In this document: positions 52,795 through 61,410 of the stretch, one piece after another
How positions within the stretch are numbered: the first letter of the stretch is position 1
Layout: each line of letters opens with the position of its first letter
From: Sinorhizobium garamanticum
Lineage (GTDB): Bacteria > Pseudomonadota > Alphaproteobacteria > Rhizobiales > Rhizobiaceae
Length of the DNA stretch: 64,000 bases
Direction: 5' to 3'
Assembly (NCBI RefSeq): GCF_029892065.1
Contig: NZ_CP120374.1
Coordinates: 1,364,001-1,428,000 of the forward strand
Position numbers and translations under genes: made by a program
The notes under the pieces: generated by a model
The model's database searches: none
The model's input: only the letters and a program-made list of their open reading frames with translations
Told to the model about the DNA's origin: nothing

Positions 52795-54228
52795 GTGGAA
52801 ATGATTTCCCAGCAGGACGTGATCAAAGCAATTGATGCAGCTGATGTGCATTTTTCATGGTGTTGGGAGTGTTTCCAAAAATTAAGGCGCCAAGAAGTTG
52901 AAACTCAAGACCTTGTTGATTTCCAACTGCGACTTACCAAGGCATTTGCGAAGCTTGACCGCATCTACAGGGCGGTCAAGTCCGAGCAAGCTTACCTGAT
53001 TGAACGGAAAAGTCGCTACCGGCCGCGCTGGTTTAGTGCCCGAATGAAAAGACTCGAACGGTATCTGGGTACCATTAAGGAAGCGCTCGGGATCGGACGC
53101 AGTTTGGGTGATGGCTTTGCCTGGATATTTTACCGGGACGAAGCAACCTTGCTTGAGGAGCACGCGCGCGAGCAGCGACAGCTCTTGCTACCCCCGAATG
53201 TTGGTGGCATCGGTGAGCTGGCGTTCCTTGAAAAGATGCAAGGGCTTGGCGGCATGTTTGTGCTGTACCATGCTATTACCTCTTACCTGCGGCTTGGAGA
53301 CGTCAGTTTTTTTGATCCCCGAGCCGGTCGTATCACGACCATAGGTGAAATTAAGACGCGCCATATGGGGGGCGATACATATAATATCACCCTAGGTTTT
53401 GTTGCCGGAAGTAAAGACAATCCGCTCGTTCGGCAACCGGACAAGGCTATAAACCAAAAGAACTCAGGTCCGCCTTCTCACGAGGTGCTTGACGATTTGA
53501 CCCAAAAGAAGCTGAAGCGCCAGATTGATCAAATCGCCAATGCACTCACAAAGCAGAAGAAGATCGCAGAGAACACAAAGCTAAAGACCCAAGCGAATTT
53601 CCATTTTGACATTCTTGAGGATGTCGTACGGCGAAGCCGACTTAATGCATTTGAGTTTCGTAAAGGAGGTGCGGGTCTAGTGCTTGGGGCATGGAGACCT
53701 CGCCGGTCTGAAAGCCTGGGGCAGAGGCTCTTCCGGAAAGGGGGGAATGTAGATGGTATACTCGATCCGGCGCGAGAAGCAGCTCTGGAGGTAGTAAACC
53801 CGGCCTTCTCAGACAATTGCATGTTTGTGGGCAGTGTCGGCGGCCATGGAAGTGGGTTCCCGCCAATGCTTGTTGGTGGTGTACCTATGGTGTGGTGGCC
53901 CCTTAACGAAGGGGCATTGCGCGACCTGATCTTTGATTATGTGATCGTGGTCACCCTCTTTAATCCAGCTCATCTATGGGCTCTACTACGAGAGCGGGGT
54001 TTTATCGTTGTGCCGAACGATCGATCGCAGGTGACGCGCATCTACCGGCCGATTGGTAAGAAGAGGTTTGAGGTAGCCAATTTCGACTATTTTGAACGCC
54101 TGGTTCAACACGGGCTCCTAGATGAGAAGGCTGTCGTGGACATGATTGAGGCGACGGCAGCGCAGGCGGTTCGTGTGGCGGGGGATGAGCCGCTTCGGGT
54201 CGATATTAGACCACGCCTTATTGTTTGA
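52795..54228 (+). CDS. unknown 477-residue protein with nuclease-like D...ExK signature
   Basis: The protein has 477 residues, 27 bp after the DUF6650-like gene. The N-terminal about 130 residues are helical and charged. The middle carries GIGELAFLEKM (Glu141), then Asp174 in DVSFFDPRAG and Glu185-Ile-Lys187 in TTIGEIKTR, arranged as in PD-(D/E)xK nucleases. A lysine-rich helical linker (KKLKRQIDQIANALTKQKKI) and a C-terminal domain follow (FIVVPNDRSQ, VDIRPRLIV). No known family is recognised. An effector nuclease of the operon is a reasoned guess. Confidence 0.7.
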   Translation: MEMISQQDVIKAIDAADVHFSWCWECFQKLRRQEVETQDLVDFQLRLTKAFAKLDRIYRAVKSEQAYLIERKSRYRPRWFSARMKRLERYLGTIKEALGIGRSLGDGFAWIFYRDEATLLEEHAREQRQLLLPPNVGGIGELAFLEKMQGLGGMFVLYHAITSYLRLGDVSFFDPRAGRITTIGEIKTRHMGGDTYNITLGFVAGSKDNPLVRQPDKAINQKNSGPPSHEVLDDLTQKKLKRQIDQIANALTKQKKIAENTKLKTQANFHFDILEDVVRRSRLNAFEFRKGGAGLVLGAWRPRRSESLGQRLFRKGGNVDGILDPAREAALEVVNPAFSDNCMFVGSVGGHGSGFPPMLVGGVPMVWWPLNEGALRDLIFDYVIVVTLFNPAHLWALLRERGFIVVPNDRSQVTRIYRPIGKKRFEVANFDYFERLVQHGLLDEKAVVDMIEATAAQAVRVAGDEPLRVDIRPRLIV

Positions 54229-54245
54229 CGTAGGGATTGGCTCTT

Positions 54246-55020
54246 CTACCAATCCCAGATCCCGGGGAATACGAGCAGGCCGGAGGTCAATTGATTGAGC
54301 GGCACGCCGTAACCTTTGACCGCGTTCTTCGGAGATGCCGCCAGAGCGCCGAACATGGGGCCGAGGGGCTCAATCTTCTGCGCGGCCGTTTCTTCGCCCC
54401 AGACGCCATTGCGCTGAAACCCGAGCGTCGTCAAAGCAAATCCGGATTTTCGATCGCCGAATTGTCAGTCTCATCATCCCAATCGAGATTGTTGGAGGCG
54501 GCCTGCGGCGAGAGCGAACCGCCGTAGGAGATCGCGGGAAAGCCTGGTCGCCGCAGCCTGGAATCATCGATAATCTGTCGAGCCGGAGATGATGACCGGC
54601 GCACCCAATCTAGGATCTCTTCGCGCTTGCTGAAGGGCAAGCTATTGAAATCGTCAGGCAAGTGCCAAGCGAGTCACCGTCGCTCTGCCGGGCTTACGTC
54701 ACTTCCGATGTCATATCCGGACGCCGATCGCGATTGATGCGGCAGCCGTTCTTTGAAATATCCGGCAGGGAGCCCATAGCGTCACTCAATGAGCGCGAGA
54801 ATCTCGAAGCTGTCCAGCGACCGCAGGACCCGAGTGCCTTTCGTCCAACTGAGCAAAGTCTTGTGATCGAAGGACTCATGGTCGCCGGCTACTACGCGGT
54901 GAAGATGCCAGCAGGTGTCACCATGTCGGCGTATGTGGTAATCCACCGCTTCTTGGAAGTCAGAGGGGTCCTCGGCCCAGGCAAAATAGAGGTGCCGGGA
55001 ATTCTTCGATCGCCTTTGGC
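54246..55020 (-). pseudogene. remnant of a large integrase-like protein
   Basis: On the minus strand one can read, across stops and frameshifts, DHKTLLSWTKGTRVLRSLDS, RYGLPAGYFKERLPHQSRSA, LAWHLPDDFNSLPFSKREEI, then FPAISYGGSLSPQ, and in a shifted frame GFQRNGVWGEETAAQK and KGYGVPLNQLTSGLLVFPG. These match, from memory, a long recombinase-like protein family of rhizobial plasmids. Stops at about 54786 and 54688 and a shift near 54433 kill it. Confidence 0.55.
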
Positions 55021-55532
55021 TCGACCCCGGGCTTTGCCCTACGCTGTGTCGATGTTGCTGTGTTACTGTTCACGGGGCCCCTGAAGTTTTGTGCGCCTGC
55101 AACGGGCGGTCATCCTCGATCGGTCGCTCTTGGTCGATCCAGCGGATGATCATTTCCAGCCCGGATTGCAGACTTTTCTTAAGCGCTGGCGTCACCTCGT
55201 CTTCCAACCCACAGGCGTCGGAAACGGGCCCATCCGCGTTGGCGGGTGTTTCCGATAAAGGATCAAGCTGGAGAGTAGGGCTTTATGTTCTCCAGGGTCC
55301 GGTTGGAGACAAGCGGTGCGATGCGCACATCGCAGAAATCAAGAAATCTCGCGCTGAAAATGAAGAGATGAAGCAGATTGGGTTTTCATGGGATCCAGAG
55401 TTCGTATCGCTGATCGGCACGAGTGCCGGGGCGTGGCCTGCTAAGACGATGTGGTAAACGAACTCTAAATTCGACCCAGAGGTGCGTGTGACGTCGTATC
55501 GGCAAACGCTCAGGCTGTGCTAAGCATCAGGA
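55021..55532. other. decayed stretch, no intact gene
   Basis: A minus-strand frame without a start (about 55286-55080) reads GLEDEVTPALKKSLQSGLEM and IIRWIDQERPIEDDRPLQ. It looks like genuine coding sequence of a small rhizobial protein but lacks a start codon. Nothing else is recognisable; the stretch looks like a gene graveyard. Confidence 0.4.
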
Positions 55533-56444
55533 ATGGGATTCGGGGTTTTCATTCATCGCTCAGATTCGATCTACGACGACAGCCCGGTGGAACAGTACCA
55601 GTTTCCGAGCCAGTATTTAGGTCGGGTGCGCGCTTGTGTAGGTGACTGGATCATTTATTACGAGCCGCGCAAAGTCGCGGCGACACGGGGCTACTTTGCT
55701 GTTGCCAAGGTGGCCGAGGTCGTCCCGGATCCAAAGGCACCTGGCATGTATCTTGCGCTCATTGCGCCAAACAGCTATCTCGATTTCATCAATCCGGTTC
55801 CATTCAGTGGATCAGAGGGTGTCGTTGAGCGCGGCGTACTGAACGACGAGGGTCGTATTTCGGGCAGGGCGCAGTCTGCGGTTCGCCCCATCTCGACGGC
55901 CGATTTCAATCGCATCGTGGCGATCGGCCTGGATGAGCATGAACCTGAACTGCCGAGGACTGGTGAGCTGGACACAACGTTCGCTGTTGCCGGGTTGGGT
56001 GAGAGTGGCCAAGCGCCCTTCCTCTTCGAACAGGAACGTGATCGCACTATACAGCTCTCCTCACGGATTGTCCGTGACCGGTTGTTCCGCCGTCTCGTCG
56101 TTCAGGCTTATGGCAAACGGTGCGCAATCACTGGCCTAAAGCTCATCAACGGCAGGGGACGCGCCGAAGTCGATGCCGCCCACATACGGCCCGTCGAGGC
56201 GAATGGACCCGATATCCTGACCAACGGCATTGCACTGTCAGGCACCGCGCATTGGATGTTCGACCGCGGTCTAGTAAGTCTTTCCGATGATCTCGACATC
56301 CTGGTTTCGAGGCACGCCAACGATCCCGACAGCATTCAGGGGCTGATCAACAAGACTGGTCGAGCGATCGTGCCAAACCGTGCGTTTGAACGGCCGCATC
56401 CGCATTTTTTGCGCTGGCATCGGGAGAATTGCTTCAAGCAGTAA
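55533..56444 (+). CDS. HNH endonuclease with N-terminal PUA/EVE-like domain
   Basis: The 303-residue protein has in its C-terminal third the HNH nuclease pattern seen in restriction-like enzymes: YGKRCAITGLKL, AEVDAAHIRPVEANGPDILT and NGIALSGTAHWMFDRGLVSL. The first about 100 residues (VFIHRSDSIYDDSPVEQYQF, VGDWIIYYEPRKVAA) look like a small beta-barrel of PUA/EVE type, which in related enzymes reads modified bases; that part is inference. No methyltransferase is nearby, so a stand-alone (type IV-like) restriction role is possible. AGGA adjoins the ATG closely. Confidence 0.75.
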   Translation: MGFGVFIHRSDSIYDDSPVEQYQFPSQYLGRVRACVGDWIIYYEPRKVAATRGYFAVAKVAEVVPDPKAPGMYLALIAPNSYLDFINPVPFSGSEGVVERGVLNDEGRISGRAQSAVRPISTADFNRIVAIGLDEHEPELPRTGELDTTFAVAGLGESGQAPFLFEQERDRTIQLSSRIVRDRLFRRLVVQAYGKRCAITGLKLINGRGRAEVDAAHIRPVEANGPDILTNGIALSGTAHWMFDRGLVSLSDDLDILVSRHANDPDSIQGLINKTGRAIVPNRAFERPHPHFLRWHRENCFKQ

Positions 56445-56899
56445 TTATCGGCAATGCACCAGCGATGGTCAGGGAGTTGGAATGGCGCTAAGCACCCGAC
56501 CCGAACCTCGTCGCGAGGCAGTGAGTTGGAAAAGGACCCATGCCGGCAAGGAGGGTGCAAAGACCTGACATGTAACAGGCAACCCCAGGATGCCGCATCG
56601 GACGTCATTTGGGTGACGCCCAACAGCGAGCTGTATCATAATGAGACCATTTCCTGTGTTGCTATATAACTATTTAATTACAGACACTTGATGCGCTGGA
56701 CTCATACCACAATCCCTGAAATGGATGTTCTCATCCGTGACAGAGGAGCAATTATTGATCGCATTCATTCTCGCTGGAGATGGTTCCAGCTTGCACGCAA
56801 GCATCGGTTTGCCGAGCTTGCGGTGGCTGCCGGCGGCGCCTTTGGTAGGCTGGAACGATCTAACCAGTGGCGGGCCGTCGACCGCACATTGGAGAGTGC
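56445..56899. other. gap, no gene seen
   Basis: Open frames here have no family features and poor starts. No repeats or strong hairpins were noticed. Confidence 0.4.
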
Positions 56900-57181
56900 A
56901 TGCTGAAGTTCGACGACCACACTGGAAATCCCCTCCCGAAAACGGAAAAGGAGATCCGGAGTTCTCTGCACTTCCTCGGTTGGTTTGCCGAGGAGGTGGA
57001 GGCACGAGTTGATGCGGAGATGGATTGTACCTGCGATGCCGAAATCATCGGCCCCGTTGGTGACAGCCAGTCTCTCGGTACCTCGATGCCAGTGACCGGT
57101 CCGATCCGGATCATTGGTTGGAAGTCCGAAACGCTCGTGGCCGCGCTTGTCGCGATCGGAATTTCGATTGCGGCTCAATGA
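56900..57181 (+). CDS. small protein with C-terminal hydrophobic tail, unknown
   Basis: The protein has 93 residues from the ATG at 56900, with GGAGAG upstream. A soluble part (MLKFDDHTGNPLPKTEKEIR, HFLGWFAEEVEARVDAEMDC) is followed by a hydrophobic C-terminal helix (ETLVAALVAIGISIAAQ). No family recognised. Followed at once by a good terminator, which supports it as a transcribed gene. Confidence 0.5.
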   Translation: MLKFDDHTGNPLPKTEKEIRSSLHFLGWFAEEVEARVDAEMDCTCDAEIIGPVGDSQSLGTSMPVTGPIRIIGWKSETLVAALVAIGISIAAQ

Positions 57182-57198
57182 ACGCCTTGTCACAAGAA

Positions 57199-57224
57199 GG
57201 CCCGCCACAATCCGGTGGCGGGCC
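57199..57224 (+). terminator. terminator-like hairpin
   Basis: GGCCCGCCAC and GTGGCGGGCC (10-bp perfect arms) around 6 nt, then CTCTGTTTG, 17 bp after the stop codon of the small gene at 56900. Confidence 0.65.
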
Positions 57225-57360
57225 CTCTGTTTGAAAGATTGTGGACCCATTCCTTGGTCACCCGTGCGATGGTTTTCGTCCAGAGGAGCCACTCGTGGCC
57301 CGATAGCAACAGGTACTAGCGTTCGTATCCTTTCAAGGGCGAGGGATTCGCAGTCGGTTT

Positions 57361-57418
57361 GCTGTCAATCGGCACTGAACTTTGACCCCCTATCGGCATC
57401 CAATATTGACCCCCCCTA
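57361..57418. mobile_element. terminal remnant of an IS21-like element
   Basis: Two spaced copies of a motif (CGGCACTGAACTTTGACCCC and CGGCATCCAATATTGACCCC) resemble the multiple end repeats of IS21-family elements. No istA or istB gene adjoins, so only one end survives. The DNA between here and the IS66 left end is presumably further debris. Confidence 0.5.
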
Positions 57419-57715
57419 TACGCATCGAGGATCAGCACTTGGCCCGCCCGGCCCTGGCCGGGGTTGCAGAGGGCGGGCCAAGTGCGGGTGATGGGGGAAT
57501 TCGGCTTTAGCCTTGCGAGCGGTTCTTGAAGCGCCAGGACTCGTTTCCGGTATTATCAAAGGCAGTCGCAGTCGGCGGTAAGCCCTGTTGCTTTCAATGA
57601 ATGCAGCCCACCCACACAGCCGAGAGCCGCTTCTCAACCGTAAGCGGTGTTTTGCGCCCACCTTCCGGATCACGTCGTGATTGACGATGTTGAGCCCGAA
57701 CGAGGGCTTGGACAT

Positions 57716-58159
57716 ATGTCGATTTCACAGCTTACGCTTAAATCTAGCGATGAAGAGCCGGCGCGCCGGTTCGAGGTTTTCACGGGCAGCGGCCGACGGC
57801 GCGAGTGGAGCGACGAGCGCAAGGCGCAGATCGTCGCCGAGAGTTATGAGCCGGGTGTGAAGGTCTGTGCCGTGGCTCGGCGTCATGGATTGACCCCGCA
57901 GCAATTGTTCACCTGGCGTCGGCTCGCCCGCAAGCCGCTCGAAGCTGTGCCGGTCGTCGAGGACGTTCCGATGTTTGCGCCAGCGGTCCTGGATGTGCCT
58001 ACGAAGCCTGTGGCGAAAGAGCCGGCGCGTGCATCGAGAAAGAAGTCGAGCAGCGGCGTAATCGAATTGGAGATCGGCGGCGCGATCGTCAGGATCGCAT
58101 CCGGCGCGGACGCCGCTACGATTGCCGCCGTCATTCAGGCGGTAAAGGCACAGTCGTGA
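57716..58159 (+). CDS. tnpA: IS66 TnpA (OrfA)
   Basis: The protein has 147 residues from the ATG at 57716. A helix-turn-helix of the IS66/IS3 OrfA type (RREWSDERKAQIVAESYEPG, AVARRHGLTPQQLFTWRRLA) is followed by a linker and a C-terminal ELEIGGAIVRIASGAD block. Its stop overlaps the tnpB GTG start by 4 bp. Accessory protein for IS66 transposition. Confidence 0.9.
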   Translation: MSISQLTLKSSDEEPARRFEVFTGSGRRREWSDERKAQIVAESYEPGVKVCAVARRHGLTPQQLFTWRRLARKPLEAVPVVEDVPMFAPAVLDVPTKPVAKEPARASRKKSSSGVIELEIGGAIVRIASGADAATIAAVIQAVKAQS

Positions 58160-58512
58160 TTGGGCCGTCGGGAGCGGTAAAGGTCATGGTCGCCACCCGG
58201 CCTGTCGACTTTCGCAAAGGTGCGGAGGGCCTGGCGGCGTTGGTCAAGGCAGAGATGGGTGCTGACCCGTTCTCCGGCACGATCTACGTGTTCCGAGCCA
58301 AGCGGACCGACCGGATCAAGCTGGTCTTCTGGGACGGCAGCGGGATGTGCCTGGTGTCCAAGCGGCTTGAGGATGGCGAGTTCCACTGGCCCAAAATGCA
58401 GGGCGGTGCGATGCGCCTGACGGCCGCCCAGTTCTCGGCATTGTTCGAGGGGCTGGATTGGAAGCGCGTTCATGCGCTGGTCGAGGCGCGGGTTCCAGAG
58501 AAGGCGGGATAG
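58156..58512 (+). CDS. tnpB: IS66 TnpB (OrfB)
   Basis: The 118-residue protein begins with GTG. Diagnostic block: VMVATRPVDFRKGAEGLAAL, then GTIYVFRAKRTDRIKLVFWD and GMCLVSKRLEDGEFHWPK. The IS66 TnpB family is required for transposition, mechanism unclear. It is intact. Confidence 0.92.
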   Translation: MIGPSGAVKVMVATRPVDFRKGAEGLAALVKAEMGADPFSGTIYVFRAKRTDRIKLVFWDGSGMCLVSKRLEDGEFHWPKMQGGAMRLTAAQFSALFEGLDWKRVHALVEARVPEKAG

Positions 58513-58583
58513 CCGCCGCGACCAATTGAATCAGGCTCACCCACGCCCTCGTTTTGGTCGCCGGAATATGCTGTTGTCGCTCC

Positions 58584-60160
58584 ATGACGATGACCGCCGA
58601 TGAGCTTCCCGACGACCTGAACGCGCTCAAAGCCATGGTGCTTTCGCGCGAGGCGGAGAACGCTCGGCTGCGCCAGATCATCAAGGAATTGCAGCGCCAT
58701 CGCTTCGGCCGTCGCGCAGAGACGCTTCCAGAAGATCAGCTTCTCCTGGGGCTCGAAGAAGCTGAACAGGTCGAGGCAGACGGTCTGGAAGGTGAGGAGC
58801 AGGCATCGAGCGATCTGCGCCGGGAGCGGACTGCCAAACGGCGGACAAACCGCGGCGCTCTTCCCGCCCATCTGCCGCGCATCGATGTGGTCATCGATAT
58901 CGAGAGCCATGACTGTCCCTGCTGCGGCAATGACCTACACCGGATCGGCGAAGACGTCAGCGAGAAACTCGACATCGTGCCGGCGCAGTTCCGTGTTCTC
59001 GTGGTGCGCCGTCCCAAATATGCCTGCCGTGCTTGTGAGGAAGTCATCGTCCAGGCTCCGGCTCCCGCGCGGCTGATCGAGGGCGGCATTCCGACCGAAG
59101 CGACCGTTGCCCAGGTGCTCGTTTCCAAATACGCCGATCACCTGCCTCTTTACAGGCAGGCGCAAATCTACAAGCGCCAGGGGATCGACCTGGACCGCTC
59201 GACGCTCGCCGACTGGGTCGGTCGAGCCGCCTGGCATCTGCGCCCGGTTCACCAGAAGCTTCTCGAGCACCTGAAGGCCTCGTCCAAGCTCTTCGCCGAC
59301 GAGACGACCGCCCCGGTGCTCGATCCGGGTCGGGGAAAGACAAAGACCGGGCAGCTTTGGGCATACGCTCGCGACGACAGGCCATGGCAGGGAGCCGACC
59401 CGCCCGGTGTCGTCTATGTCTATGCGCCCGATCGCAAGAGCGAACGGCCGATGGCGCATCTCAATGGCTTCGTCGGCATTCTGCAGGTCGACGGATACGT
59501 TGGCTATCGAGCGCTCGCCGCCGGCAACAGTGTGTCTTTGGCATTCTGCTGGAGCCACGTGCGTCGGCGCTTCTATGAACTGGCGGCGGCCGGTCCCGCG
59601 CCCATTGCCAGCGAAGCGCTCAGGCGCATCGCCGAACTCTACAAGATCGAGGACGATATCCGCGGTCTCACCCACGAGGAACGTCGCGCCGTTCGGCAGG
59701 ACAAGAGCCGTCCGATCATCGACAGCCTCGCACCATGGCTGACCGAACAGCTCGCTCTCATCAGCCAGAAGACAAAGCTCGCCGAAGCCATCCGGTACAC
59801 GCTCTCGCGCTGGGACGGCCTCACCCGCTTCATCGACGACGGCCGCACCGAGATCGATTCCAACACCGTCGAACGCTCTATCAGGCCGATCGCCCTCAAT
59901 CGGAAGAATGCATTGTTCGCGGGCTCCGATGCCGGCGCGCTGAGCATTGGGCGATCATCGCTTCCCTGATCGAAACCGCCAAGCTCAATGATGTTGAGCC
60001 GCTGAGCTACCTTACCGGTGCGCTAACCAAGATTGTGAATGGTCATCCGAACAGCCAGCTTGATGACCTACTGCCATGGGCCTACGCCGCAAGCAAAAGG
60101 CCCGCAGCCGTGCGGCATCCCGCCTTGACGGCTGATGCAGATGATTTTCTGACCGGCTAG
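58584..60160 (+). pseudogene. tnpC: IS66 TnpC transposase, frameshifted
   Basis: The transposase is readable from the ATG near 58584. The zinc-binding part is DCPCCGNDLHRIGEDVS; the catalytic acidic residues are in KLFADETTAPVLDPG, ILQVDGYVGYRAL and IDSNTVERSIRPIALNRKN. Close to the end, GCCGGCGCGCTGAGCATTGG has two extra bases relative to the expected GCCGGCGCTGAGCATTGG. The first frame then stops at 59969, and the true C-terminus (HWAIIASLIETAKLNDVEPL...) continues in another frame to 60160. Probably inactive, though the DDE residues precede the shift. Confidence 0.85.
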
Positions 60161-60169
60161 TCCGGCCGA

Positions 60170-60568
60170 TCATCGCAAAACGCCCAGCAGGGTCTCACGG
60201 GGCGACCCGCCTTCTGCATCATGGATTACGAGGGAAACCGTCTCGAAGAGAACTTCGATCATGACGTCATTGAAGGATATCAGCCAAAGTCGTGGATTTA
60301 GGACCTTCCACTCGGTTGTTTCCTCCCCGCCTATAACTTCATTGAACACCCATGGATGGACCGGATACCTGCACCCTTTCAGCCCTTCAACGTTCATCGG
60401 CGTTATTCGAAAATCGATAACGTCCCGAAATTTGAGCACCACGTTGCCACTTCCCGACTGGGGAGAGGCTTCATAGCAGACGTAGGCGTCCTTACCATCG
60501 TAGAGCACTGAGGGGTTGGCGACTGTCCCTAACTCTGGAAATGCCTCTCGGGGCCTTAAGACTTGCAT
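60170..60568 (-). CDS. hypothetical protein, probably truncated by the IS66 end
   Basis: The 132-residue protein contains VANPSVLYDGKDAYVCYEAS, VVLKFRDVIDFRITPMNVEG and ISFNDVMIEVLFETVSLVIH: a beta-rich small protein of unknown family. Its last codons (GVLR and the stop) come from the IS66 right-end sequence, so the original C-terminus was likely cut by the insertion. No good ribosome binding site is seen before the ATG at 60568. Convergent with tnpC. Confidence 0.5.
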   Translation of the reverse strand: MQVLRPREAFPELGTVANPSVLYDGKDAYVCYEASPQSGSGNVVLKFRDVIDFRITPMNVEGLKGCRYPVHPWVFNEVIGGEETTEWKVLNPRLWLISFNDVMIEVLFETVSLVIHDAEGGSPRETLLGVLR

Positions 60569-60637
60569 GATTTGATCGCTGCCTGCTTCGGTTGATCAAG
60601 GCACCGTTCCGATCATTTAGCCACTTTGTCAACACAG

Positions 60638-61396
60638 CTAGTCATGAGCCTGATCACCATGGGCCGTGGTCCAAGAACACCGCTTACTCTCAACCGCCGC
60701 TTTTACAGCATCTGAGCAGGCATCCGACACGACCAGGCCAAAAGGATTCAACATCGGCTCTGGTAGGCCGTACTCGTCACTTTCTCCGATCGATTTCCTA
60801 CCTGAGAGTGCGTAACGTACGGTCGCCCAGAGGGTCCAGGCCAGTGCGATCTCGCCCTCCTGCTCCTCGTAAACAGTGCTTGCCGCAACGGTCTTCGAGA
60901 TGAGACCTAATTCTTCAAGAAGCATGGTGGAAATCAAATGCGCGGCGCAGTCCGCTAACTGGATGCCTGCCACCAACTTGGAATCGCAGCCGAGTCTTAC
61001 CGTCGCGTCGGCTGGCATTTTTGCGTTGGTACGCCTCATGCCCTCATCGAGATGAACTGTTGCAATGTGCGTTCCCGGCGGGACATCAAGGTTTGAGAGT
61101 AGCGCGGCGACATGGGTCACGATTTTGGCACGCTCGGAGGTTGGGCAAACGGCCACCCCGATCTTACAGTCGTTTAAGATGATCTGGAGACGTTGGCGCA
61201 ATTCCTGTGCCGCCGGGTTCCCATTCATCTTCATGCTGCTCTTAAACTCGTCGCGGGCGGGATCGAAACCGCAATCCAGTAAGGCCTGAACAACTTCTTG
61301 CTGAACGTCAGAATCGGAACACACTGCCGCCACGACGATGAAGTCTCCGCGAACGTGAATGCTCTCGTCTACGAAGACCTCCAGGACGGTATCCAT
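60638..61396 (-). CDS. DUF3800-like protein
   Basis: The protein has 252 residues from the ATG at 61396; a TTG at 61414 overlapping the upstream stop is an alternative. The N-terminal VLEVFVDESIHVRGDFIVVA and the later CDSKLVAGIQLADCAAHLIS follow the DUF3800 plan (Asp-Glu near the start, QLADxxA late), an RNase H-like fold with candidate catalytic acids. It follows the AbiEii-like gene directly and is probably co-translated. Function unknown; it may be effector or partner of the nucleotidyltransferase. Confidence 0.7.
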   Translation of the reverse strand: MDTVLEVFVDESIHVRGDFIVVAAVCSDSDVQQEVVQALLDCGFDPARDEFKSSMKMNGNPAAQELRQRLQIILNDCKIGVAVCPTSERAKIVTHVAALLSNLDVPPGTHIATVHLDEGMRRTNAKMPADATVRLGCDSKLVAGIQLADCAAHLISTMLLEELGLISKTVAASTVYEEQEGEIALAWTLWATVRYALSGRKSIGESDEYGLPEPMLNPFGLVVSDACSDAVKAAVESKRCSWTTAHGDQAHD

Positions 61397-61410
61397 CGTG
61401 CTGTCGGCGC

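Larger units (their letters stand above)
57640..60185 (+). mobile_element. IS66 family insertion sequence, defective
   Basis: The left end GTAAGCGGTGTTTTGCG (57640-57656) is a standard IS66 terminus. Three genes in order (tnpA, tnpB, tnpC) follow. At the right end only CGCAAAACGCC (60175-60185) matches the expected inverse, and the terminal GCTTAC is missing, so the right terminus is damaged. No 8-bp target duplication could be recognised. Confidence 0.8.

Noticed and set aside
58935..59675. Minus-strand frame inside the IS66 transposase
   Set aside because: Antisense shadow of tnpC with no features of its own.
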